A DNA stretch of 64,000 nucleotides, from positions 54,920-118,919 of the forward strand of contig NZ_SSXA01000010.1 in assembly GCF_021698975.1 (NCBI RefSeq). Reading direction: 5' to 3'. The translations under genes were made by a program, and so were the position numbers. The notes beneath the pieces are model-generated. The model made no database searches and had not been told where the DNA came from. It saw nothing but the letters and a program-made list of their open reading frames with translations. Each line of letters opens with the position of its first letter. Position 1 is the first letter of the stretch. Positions 1 through 6,380 of the stretch are shown here, piece by piece. The DNA comes from Blastococcus sp. KM273128 (GTDB lineage Bacteria > Actinomycetota > Actinomycetes > Mycobacteriales > Geodermatophilaceae).

Positions 1-1
1 G

Positions 2-1270
2 AAGCAGGGCAAGCTGCTGGAAGCCCAGCGGCTGCGCATGCGCACCACCTACGACATCGAGATGATGCGCCAGGTCGGCTTCTGCTCCGGCATCGAGAAC
101 TACTCGCGGCACATCGACGGGCGCGCGCCCGGCAGCGCCGGCTCCTGCCTCCTCGACTACTTCCCCGACGACTTCCTGCTCGTGATCGACGAGTCGCACG
201 TGACCGTGCCGCAGATCGGCGGCATGTACGAGGGCGACATGAGCCGCAAGCGCACCCTCGTCGACCACGGCTTCCGGCTGCCCTCGGCGATGGACAACCG
301 CCCGCTCAAGTGGGAGGAGTTCACCGACCGGATCGGCCAGACGGTCTACCTGTCGGCCACGCCGGGGGACTACGAGCTGGGCCGGACGCAGGGCGAGGTG
401 GTCGAGCAGGTCATCCGGCCGACCGGCCTGGTCGACCCCGAGGTCGTGGTGAAGCCGACCAAGGGCCAGATCGACGACCTCGTGCACGAGATCCGGCTGC
501 GCACCGAGAAGGACGAGCGGGTCCTGGTCACCACGCTCACCAAGAAGATGGCCGAGGACCTCACCGACTACCTGCTCGAGCTCGGCATCAAGGTGCGCTA
601 CCTGCACTCCGAGGTCGACACCCTGCGGCGGGTGGAGCTGCTCCGCGAGCTGCGGCAGGGCGAGTACGACGTGCTGGTGGGCATCAACCTGCTCCGGGAG
701 GGGCTCGACCTGCCCGAGGTGTCCCTGGTGGCGATCCTCGACGCCGACAAGGAGGGCTTCCTCCGGTCGGGCCGCTCGCTCATCCAGACCATCGGCCGCG
801 CGGCGCGCAACGTGTCGGGTCAGGTGCACATGTACGCCGACAAGATCACCCCCTCGATGGCGCAGGCGATCGAGGAGACCAACCGGCGCCGCGAGCGGCA
901 GATCGCCTACAACACGGAACGGGGGGTCGACCCCCAGCCGCTGCGGAAGAAGATCGTCGACATCCTCGACGGCATCTACCGGGACGCCAGCGAGGCCGAG
1001 GGGGCCACCGAGCTGCTCGGCGGCTCCGGCCGGCAGCAGTCGCGTGGCAAGTCCCCGGTCCCCGGGCTGTCGTCGAAGGCCAGGGCGAAGGCCGGCTCGA
1101 TCGACGTCCAGGGCCTGCCGCGCAACGAGCTGGCGGACATGATCACGCAGATGAACGAGCAGATGCTGGCCGCCGCCCGGGAGCTGCAGTTCGAGGTCGC
1201 CGCACGCCTGCGCGACGAGCTGAACGAGCTGAAGAAGGAGCTGCGCCAGTTCGACGCCGCGCACGCCTGA
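2..1270 (+). CDS. uvrB: UvrABC system protein B (C-terminal part, cut by window start)
   Basis: UvrB is the damage-verifying helicase subunit of nucleotide excision repair; it is loaded by UvrA and recruits UvrC. The frame is open at the window start, so only about the last 422 residues are visible. They begin in [12 protein letters not shown], then show helicase motif II (DESH), motif III (LSATPG), motif VI (QTIGRAARN) and a C-terminal UVR coiled-coil region ([15 protein letters not shown]) that contacts UvrC. Only the 5' end is missing. The gene stops 278 bases before the first TerC gene, from which a hairpin and a riboswitch separate it. UvrA and UvrC are encoded further along on the same strand, but not in one operon. 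Identification is secure from the motifs. Confidence 0.97.
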   Translation, partial: KQGKLLEAQRLRMRTTYDIEMMRQVGFCSGIENYSRHIDGRAPGSAGSCLLDYFPDDFLLVIDESHVTVPQIGGMYEGDMSRKRTLVDHGFRLPSAMDNRPLKWEEFTDRIGQTVYLSATPGDYELGRTQGEVVEQVIRPTGLVDPEVVVKPTKGQIDDLVHEIRLRTEKDERVLVTTLTKKMAEDLTDYLLELGIKVRYLHSEVDTLRRVELLRELRQGEYDVLVGINLLREGLDLPEVSLVAILDADKEGFLRSGRSLIQTIGRAARNVSGQVHMYADKITPSMAQAIEETNRRRERQIAYNTERGVDPQPLRKKIVDILDGIYRDASEAEGATELLGGSGRQQSRGKSPVPGLSSKARAKAGSIDVQGLPRNELADMITQMNEQMLAAARELQFEVAARLRDELNELKKELRQFDAAHA

Positions 1271-1356
1271 GCAGGCGCCGCCGGCCCGCTCTCGAAGCCG
1301 CGCAGGGATCGGGCTTCGCCCGGGAACAACACCGCGGGCTCGCGCGTTGATGCCGG

Positions 1357-1404
1357 CGAACCACACGGACCGTGCGGGCGCTTCGGCGTGCGCGGTCCGG
1401 TTCG
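1357..1404 (+). terminator. Hairpin with UUCG tetraloop between uvrB and the first riboswitch
   Basis: The arms CGAACC...GGACCG and CGGTCC...GGTTCG pair, and the tip carries CGCTTCGGCG, a stable C(UUCG)G tetraloop. There is no T-tract, as usual for actinobacterial terminators. The hairpin ends immediately before the P1 helix of the riboswitch. It could end uvrB transcription or insulate the folding of the aptamer. The role is inferred. Confidence 0.45.
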
Positions 1405-1405
1405 T

Positions 1406-1511
1406 GGAGGGGAGTATCCCCCCGCGGTCGGGTCGTCAGTACGAGTCCGGGGGAGCCCCCGCGCTCCGGCCCGCCGGCCGCCGGATCCGTCCGGTGGTGG
1501 GAGAGACCTCC
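1406..1511 (+). promoter_or_regulatory. yybP-ykoY-type (Mn2+) riboswitch, copy 1
   Basis: The conserved aptamer pieces occur in order: GGGGAGTA at 1409-1416, GTCGTCA at 1432-1438 and GGGAGAGACCT at 1499-1509. Helix P1 closes by pairing GGAGG (1406-1410) with CCTCC (1507-1511). This family senses Mn2+ and often controls TerC-family and Mn-exporter genes, which fits the TerC gene starting 38 bases downstream. The second TerC gene has a near copy of this leader. Recognition is by eye from the motifs, not from a covariance model. Confidence 0.85.
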
Positions 1512-1544
1512 GGCACTGACGTACATCCGCCAGTTCCCGGAGGT
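1506..1544 (+). promoter_or_regulatory. Anti-Shine-Dalgarno switch of the first TerC gene
   Basis: ACCTCCGG at 1506-1513, the 3' strand of aptamer helix P1, is exactly complementary to CCGGAGGT at 1537-1544, the ribosome binding site five bases before the TTG start. Ligand-stabilised P1 would keep the 3' strand busy and free the site. Without ligand, the eight-base duplex would hide it. This implies Mn-induced translation. The complementarity is seen; the mechanism is inferred. Confidence 0.65.
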
Positions 1545-1548
1545 TTTC

Positions 1549-2712
1549 TTGGACGTCCCGTTCTGGGTGTGGGCGATCACGGTCACCGCGATCGTCGCCA
1601 TGCTCGCTTTCGACTTCTTCGGCCACGTGCGCACCCCGCACGCGCCGACCCTGCGTGAATCGGCGACGTGGTCGGCGATCTACGTGGCGCTCGCCGTCGT
1701 CTTCGGCATCCTGATCTGGATCTTCTACGGCCCGACGTTCGCCGGTGAGTACTTCGCCGGCTACGTCACCGAGAAGAGTCTCTCGGTGGACAACCTCTTC
1801 GTGTTCGTCCTGATCATGGCGAGCTTCGCCGTGCCCCGGGAGCTGCAGCAGAAGGTGCTGCTGTTCGGCATCGCCTTCGCGCTGGTGCTGCGCACGATCT
1901 TCATCGCCGTGGGTGCCGCCGCGATCGAGAACTTCAGCTGGGTCTTCTACATCTTCGGCGCGATCCTCGTCTACACCGCCTGGGTGCAGGCGCGCAGCGG
2001 GGGGCACGACGACTCCGAGGAGTTCGAGGAGAACGCCGTCCTCCGGTTCGCGCGCAAGCGCCTGCGGACGACGGAGGAGTACCACTCCGACCGGATGGTG
2101 GTGATGCAGGCCGGCAAGCGGTACCTGACGCCGCTGGCCATCGCGCTGATCGCCATCGGCACGGCCGACGTCATCTTCGCGGTCGACTCGATCCCCGCCA
2201 TCTTCGGCCTCACCCAGGAGGCCTACCTGGTCTTCTCGGCCAACGCCTTCGCCCTCCTCGGGCTGCGGCAGCTGTTCTTCCTGATCGACGGCCTGCTCGA
2301 CCGGCTGGTCTACCTCAGCTACGGCCTCTCGGTCATCCTCGGCTTCATCGGGATCAAGCTGCTCATCCACGCGCTGCACAAGAACGAGCTGCCTTTCATC
2401 AACGGCGGTGAGCCGTGGACGGTCGTCCCCGAGGTGCCGATCTCCATCTCGCTGGCGGTCATCGGCGTCACCCTGCTGGTCACGACGGTCGCGAGCCTGG
2501 CGAAGAGCCGGCGCGACCAGGCCGAGCACGAGGCGCTGCGGGCCGGGGCGACCCCGCCGGCCCCGCACGGCCTCGCCGCCGCCGAGCGGCCCGGGGGCGG
2601 GGACCCGCAGGTGGGGCTGCACGCCCCTGACGGGGACCCGCTGGGCCAGGGCGTGGGCCGCGAGCACGCCGGCACCGACCGGCACCGCGGCGAGGGCGGC
2701 GCCGGGCGGTAG
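1549..2712 (+). CDS. TerC-family integral membrane protein, copy 1 (likely Mn2+ handling)
   Basis: This 387-residue polytopic membrane protein belongs to the TerC/Alx family, whose characterised members export Mn2+ or deliver it to exported proteins. The start chosen is TTG at 1549, because the paralogue begins with the same MDVPFWVW and because CGGAGG lies five bases upstream; earlier in-frame starts would translate the riboswitch. Family features include an acidic pair in the SVDNLFVF segment and a second DSIPAIFGLTQ segment, in about seven to nine hydrophobic helices. A Pro/Gly-rich, charged C-terminal tail of about 70 residues follows the last helix. The closely similar gene at 2939 suggests tandem duplication. 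The leader riboswitch points to manganese control. Confidence 0.9.
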   Translation: MDVPFWVWAITVTAIVAMLAFDFFGHVRTPHAPTLRESATWSAIYVALAVVFGILIWIFYGPTFAGEYFAGYVTEKSLSVDNLFVFVLIMASFAVPRELQQKVLLFGIAFALVLRTIFIAVGAAAIENFSWVFYIFGAILVYTAWVQARSGGHDDSEEFEENAVLRFARKRLRTTEEYHSDRMVVMQAGKRYLTPLAIALIAIGTADVIFAVDSIPAIFGLTQEAYLVFSANAFALLGLRQLFFLIDGLLDRLVYLSYGLSVILGFIGIKLLIHALHKNELPFINGGEPWTVVPEVPISISLAVIGVTLLVTTVASLAKSRRDQAEHEALRAGATPPAPHGLAAAERPGGGDPQVGLHAPDGDPLGQGVGREHAGTDRHRGEGGAGR

Positions 2713-2718
2713 TTCCGG

Positions 2719-2758
2719 GGGCGCCGGGGTACGGTGAGCGCCACGTACCCCGGCGCCC
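2719..2758 (+). terminator. Perfect 15-bp hairpin between the two TerC genes
   Basis: The arms at 2719-2733 and 2744-2758 are exact reverse complements (GGGCGCCGGGGTACG and its complement) around a 10-base loop. The hairpin starts seven bases after the first TerC stop codon and ends 39 bases before the second riboswitch. It is best read as an intrinsic terminator without a U-tract, which would make the second TerC gene a separate transcription unit. Confidence 0.7.
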
Positions 2759-2797
2759 GCACCCGACGGCGCGTGCTCGGCGACGGGAGCGCGTGGT

Positions 2798-2897
2798 GGA
2801 GGGGAGTATCCCCCCGCGGCAGCGTCGTCATCACGAGGTCCCCATGGCCTCCGGTGCTGCCGGTCGCCGGTCCCGACCGGCGGCGGGAGAGACCTCC
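2798..2897 (+). promoter_or_regulatory. yybP-ykoY-type (Mn2+) riboswitch, copy 2
   Basis: The same landmarks as copy 1 are present: GGGGAGTA at 2801-2808, GTCGTCA at 2824-2830 and GGGAGAGACCT at 2885-2895. P1 is formed by GGAGG (2798-2802) and CCTCC (2893-2897). The conserved blocks are nearly identical to copy 1 while the connecting stem sequence differs, as expected for a structure kept by selection. It controls the TerC gene starting at 2939. Confidence 0.85.
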
Positions 2898-2929
2898 GGT
2901 GCCAGGCGGATGGCTGCTATGCCGGAGGT
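2892..2929 (+). promoter_or_regulatory. Anti-Shine-Dalgarno switch of the second TerC gene
   Basis: ACCTCCGG at 2892-2899 is exactly complementary to CCGGAGGT at 2922-2929, which contains the GGAGG ribosome binding site 10 bases before ATG 2939. The arrangement repeats that of the first TerC gene, with a slightly shorter spacer. It suggests that both copies are switched on at translation when the aptamer binds its ligand. Confidence 0.65.
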
Positions 2930-2938
2930 TCTACTGCA

Positions 2939-4084
2939 ATGGACGTGCCCTTCTGGGTGTGGGCGGTCACCGTCGGCGCCATCGTCGGCATGCTCGTCTT
3001 CGACTTCTACGGCCACGTGCGGACGCCGCACGCGCCGACGCTGCGGGAATCCGCCACGTGGTCGGCGATCTACGTGGGGATCGCGGTCCTCTTCGGCCTG
3101 ATCGTCCTGTGGGCCTACGGCGGCACCTACGGCGGTGAGTACTTCGCCGGCTACATCACCGAGAAGAGCCTCTCGGTGGACAACCTGTTCGTCTTCGTCC
3201 TCATCATGGCGAGCTTCGCCGTGCCCCGGGCGCTGCAGCAGAAGGTGCTGCTGTTCGGCATCGCCTTCGCGCTGGTGCTGCGCACGATCTTCATCTTCGT
3301 CGGCGCGGCCGCGATCGAGAACTTCAGCTGGGTCTTCTACATCTTCGGCGGCTTCCTGATCTACACCGCGTGGGCGCAGGCCCGCAGCGGTGGCCATGAC
3401 GAGGACGAGGAGTTCAAGGAGAACCTCCTCCTCCGGCTCACCCGCAAGGCCGTGCCGACGACCGACGACTACCACGGGGACCGCATGGTCACCAAGGTGC
3501 AGGGCAAGCGGTACATCACGCCGCTGGCCATCGCGCTGGTGGCCATCGGCAGCGCCGACATCCTGTTCGCGGTCGACTCCATCCCGGCGATCTTCGGGCT
3601 GACCCAGGAGACCTACCTGGTCTTCACCGCCAACGCCTTCGCGCTGCTCGGCCTGCGCCAGCTGTTCTTCCTCATCGACGGGCTGCTGGACCGGCTCGTC
3701 TACCTCGCCTACGGCCTGGCCGTGATCCTGGGCTTCATCGGCGTCAAGCTGCTCATCCACGCCCTGCACGAGAACGAGCTGCCGTTCATCAACGGCGGTG
3801 AGCACGTCACCGTCGTCCCGGAGATCCCCACCTGGCTCTCGCTGACGGTCATCCTGGTCACCCTGCTGATCACCACGGTCGCCAGCCTGGCCAAGAACCG
3901 CCGCGACCGGATCGAGGGGTACACGAGCCCGACCGGCGCCGCCGACCCGGGCGCCGACCGGACCGGGCGCAACGTCGCCGCGCCGGGCAGCCACGACGGC
4001 CTGGACACCCCCGGTCACGGCGACGGCCCGCCGGACCCCCGCAACGCGCCGGTGACCTCCCGGGACGACCGCTCCGGCGAGTGA
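2939..4084 (+). CDS. TerC-family integral membrane protein, copy 2 (likely Mn2+ handling)
   Basis: This 381-residue paralogue of the protein at 1549 has the same MDVPFWVW start, the same SVDNLFVF and DSIPAIFGLTQ segments, and a different polar C-terminal tail of roughly 60 residues. Bases 3203-3295 match 1813-1905 with a single difference, so the duplication is recent or the copies exchange sequence. The ATG has a GGAGG site 10 bases upstream inside a riboswitch expression platform. The family is linked to Mn2+ efflux and to metal loading of secreted proteins; which metal this copy handles is inferred only from the riboswitch. A GC-rich hairpin follows the stop. Confidence 0.92.
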   Translation: MDVPFWVWAVTVGAIVGMLVFDFYGHVRTPHAPTLRESATWSAIYVGIAVLFGLIVLWAYGGTYGGEYFAGYITEKSLSVDNLFVFVLIMASFAVPRALQQKVLLFGIAFALVLRTIFIFVGAAAIENFSWVFYIFGGFLIYTAWAQARSGGHDEDEEFKENLLLRLTRKAVPTTDDYHGDRMVTKVQGKRYITPLAIALVAIGSADILFAVDSIPAIFGLTQETYLVFTANAFALLGLRQLFFLIDGLLDRLVYLAYGLAVILGFIGVKLLIHALHENELPFINGGEHVTVVPEIPTWLSLTVILVTLLITTVASLAKNRRDRIEGYTSPTGAADPGADRTGRNVAAPGSHDGLDTPGHGDGPPDPRNAPVTSRDDRSGE

Positions 4085-4088
4085 GCCG

Positions 4089-4117
4089 GGGGCGGCCGGC
4101 CGTGGTCCGGCCGCCCC
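4089..4117 (+). terminator. Terminator hairpin after the second TerC gene
   Basis: An 11-bp perfect inverted repeat (GGGGCGGCCGG, 4089-4099, against 4107-4117) with a seven-base loop starts four bases after the TerC stop codon. No T-tract is present. Confidence 0.65.
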
Positions 4118-4149
4118 TGCCACCGGCCGGCCGGGGTGGGGCGCTCGGC

Positions 4150-4155
4150 TAGCGT
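4150..4155 (+). promoter_or_regulatory. -10 box (TAGCGT) of a probable leaderless promoter for the S9 gene
   Basis: TAGCGT fits the actinobacterial TANNNT -10 pattern and sits seven bases before ATG 4163, so transcription would begin at or next to the start codon. No ribosome binding site is visible. This supports the ATG at 4163 over the GTG at 4136. Confidence 0.55.
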
Positions 4156-4162
4156 CGCGGGC

Positions 4163-6124
4163 ATGCGCCCGTCGGACCTCGCCCTCCTGCGGACGCCGGG
4201 GACGGCGACGGTCTCGCCCGACGGGCGGATCGCGGTGGTCGCCGTGCGCTGGCCCGACCCGGGGACCGACGGCTACCGGAGCCAGCTCTGGGCCGTGCCC
4301 ACCGACGGCTCCGCGCCGGCCCGCCCGCTCACCACCGGCCGGCACGACACCGATCCGAGCTTCTCCCCGGACGGGCGCTGGCTGGCCTACCTCGGCACGG
4401 AGCCCGGCCGGAGCCCCCAGGTGACGGTGCTGCCGGCGGCCGGCGGGGCGCCGCGCCGGCTGACCGACCACCCGCTGGGGGCCGGGGCGCCGGCGTGGGC
4501 CCCGGACTCCCGCCGCCTCGCGTACGTGGCCCGCGTGCCCGGGCACGGGCCGGGTGGCACGGCGCCGGAGGCGGACCCGGCTGCGCAACCGCCCCGGCTG
4601 ATCACCACGCTGGCGTACCGGCGCGAGGGCATCGGCTACCTGCGCGATCGGCCGGCCCAGGTCTTCGTGGTGGACCTGCCGGCCGACTTCGCCGACGACG
4701 CCGCCCCGCCACCGGCACCGGTCCAGGTGACGTCGGGCCCCGCCGACTGCGCCGACGTCGCCTGGCGCCCGGACGGCGGGGAGCTCGCCTTCGTGTCGGC
4801 GCGGCACGACCGCGCCGCAGCCGACCTGGTGCGCGACGTCCACGCCGTCCGCCCCGACGGCGCCGGGCTGCGGCGGGTGACCGACGGCCGGGGGAGCTGC
4901 TCGCGTCCGGCCTGGACCCCGGACGGCGGCTCGATCGTGCTCACCGCGGTCCCGAACCTGGGGCCTGACGGGGTGGACGTGGTGGCGCGGGCGGCCGTGC
5001 CGTGCCGCGTTCCGGCCGAGGGCGGCCCGCTCACCGCGCTCCTGGACCCGGAGCGGCACGCCCGGGGCGACGCGACCCCGGCGACCGTGCTGGCCGACGG
5101 GGCGGTGCTGGTCGGTGACCAGCGGCGGGGTTCGGTGGAGCTGCTGCGGGTGCCCCTGGACGGCGGGGCCCCGGAGACGCTGGTCGGGGGGTCGTTCACC
5201 GTGCGCGGGATCGCGGCGGCGGGCGGGGTCGTCGTCGCCACCGTGGCGCACGACCGCTCAGCCGGGGAGCTCGTGGCCCTGCGCGACGGCGGGCGCCGGC
5301 TCCTGACCGGGTTCGGCCGCGAGCTCGGCGCGACCGGGCGGCTGCACCGCATGCGCGAGTGCGCCGCCGAGGCGCCCGACGGGTACCCGGTGCACGGCTG
5401 GGTCGCCCTTCCCGCGGGGGAGGGGCCCCACCCGGTGCTGCTCGTGCTCCACGGCGGGCCCTTCCGCCAGCACGGGTGGGAGCTGGACGAGGACACCCAG
5501 GTGCTGGCCTCGGCCGGCTACGCCGTCGTGCGGTGCAACCCCCGCGGTTCGTCCGGGTACGGCGCGGCGCACGGGCGGGCGATCCGGGGCGCGTGGGGCG
5601 GTCCGGACGCCGACGACGTCCTGGCGCTCCTCGACGCGGTGCTCGCCGACCCCGCGCTGGACGCCGGCCGCGTGGGCGTCGCGGGGGGTGGCTACGGCGG
5701 TTCCCTCGCCGCGCTGCTCACCGGCCGCACGGACCGGTTCGCGGCGGCCGTCGTGGAGCGCGCGCTCACCGACCCGGCGTCCTTCACGGGCAGCTCGGAC
5801 GCCGGGTGGTACCTCGTGGACGCGCACCTGGGCACCGAGCCGGAGCAGGTGCGGGCGCAGAGCCCGGTGGCCCGGGCGGGCCGGACGCCCACTCTGGTCG
5901 TCGCCGCGGAGGGGGACCTGCGCACGCCGCTGGACCAGGCGCAGCGACTGCACGTCGACCTGGTGCGCCGCGGCGTCCCCGCGGAGCTGCTCGTCTTCCC
6001 CGGCGAGGGGCACGACCTCCCGGCCGCCGGGCGGCCGCGGCACCGCGTGGCACGCCTGGAGCACCTGCTGCGGTGGTGGGAACGGTGGTTGCCGGTGCGC
6101 GCGGGGCACGCCGCTCGGGACTGA
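4163..6124 (+). CDS. S9-family (prolyl oligopeptidase-like) protein with Gly in place of the catalytic Ser
   Basis: The 653-residue protein has an N-terminal beta-propeller with PD40-type repeats (FSPDGRWLAYLG, WAPDSRRLAYVA, WRPDGGELAFVS, WTPDGGSIVL) and a C-terminal alpha/beta hydrolase domain from about residue 400 (LLVLHGGPFRQHGW, NPRGSSGYG). The nucleophile elbow, normally GGSYGG, reads GGGYGG: the serine position is Gly510 (codon 5690-5692, GGC). The expected triad partners Asp585 (AEGDLRTP) and His617 (GEGHDLP) remain. The protein is therefore probably not a normal serine peptidase; it may be a binding or scaffold protein, or the site may be repurposed. It has no signal peptide, so it is cytoplasmic. 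The gene stands alone between TerC and the M28 peptidase. Family assignment is firm; the loss of activity is inferred. Confidence 0.88.
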   Translation: MRPSDLALLRTPGTATVSPDGRIAVVAVRWPDPGTDGYRSQLWAVPTDGSAPARPLTTGRHDTDPSFSPDGRWLAYLGTEPGRSPQVTVLPAAGGAPRRLTDHPLGAGAPAWAPDSRRLAYVARVPGHGPGGTAPEADPAAQPPRLITTLAYRREGIGYLRDRPAQVFVVDLPADFADDAAPPPAPVQVTSGPADCADVAWRPDGGELAFVSARHDRAAADLVRDVHAVRPDGAGLRRVTDGRGSCSRPAWTPDGGSIVLTAVPNLGPDGVDVVARAAVPCRVPAEGGPLTALLDPERHARGDATPATVLADGAVLVGDQRRGSVELLRVPLDGGAPETLVGGSFTVRGIAAAGGVVVATVAHDRSAGELVALRDGGRRLLTGFGRELGATGRLHRMRECAAEAPDGYPVHGWVALPAGEGPHPVLLVLHGGPFRQHGWELDEDTQVLASAGYAVVRCNPRGSSGYGAAHGRAIRGAWGGPDADDVLALLDAVLADPALDAGRVGVAGGGYGGSLAALLTGRTDRFAAAVVERALTDPASFTGSSDAGWYLVDAHLGTEPEQVRAQSPVARAGRTPTLVVAAEGDLRTPLDQAQRLHVDLVRRGVPAELLVFPGEGHDLPAAGRPRHRVARLEHLLRWWERWLPVRAGHAARD

Positions 6125-6181
6125 GGCCCGACACGCCGTCATGGTCGATGACCCTGCGTATCGGCCGTGCAGCGGCGTGTC

Positions 6182-6195
6182 GTGACGTGGATCAC
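6182..6195. promoter_or_regulatory. CRP/GlxR-type operator upstream of the M28 peptidase
   Basis: GTGA-CGTGGA-TCAC is a perfect GTGA-N6-TCAC palindrome, extended to TCACA on the right. It lies 185 bases before GTG 6381 in a 256-base gene-free region. No confident -10 box was located, so activation or repression cannot be decided. Confidence 0.55.
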
Positions 6196-6380
6196 AGCAG
6201 ATGCCCAGGTGGAACGCGGGAATGACGGCGCGTCACCGCGCGCCTGCGGAGCGGCCCCGGGGTTCCGGATCACGACCTGCCTCTATGCAAGCGGGTCGTC
6301 ACTCCGGTGGAGTGCCGGTGCCGGCAACGACGCCGGCTCGCGGCCTCCGCGCCGCCGATCACCGATCGAAGGGATCGAGC

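Noticed and set aside
1372..1548. Upstream in-frame start for the first TerC gene that would add 59 residues.
   Set aside because: It would translate the whole riboswitch; the TTG at 1549 has a ribosome binding site and matches the start of the paralogue.
5702..5704. Ser514, four residues after the missing catalytic serine of the S9-like protein, as a replacement nucleophile.
   Set aside because: In the family this position is after the turn and in the following helix, not at the elbow tip; replacement is possible only if modelling supports it.
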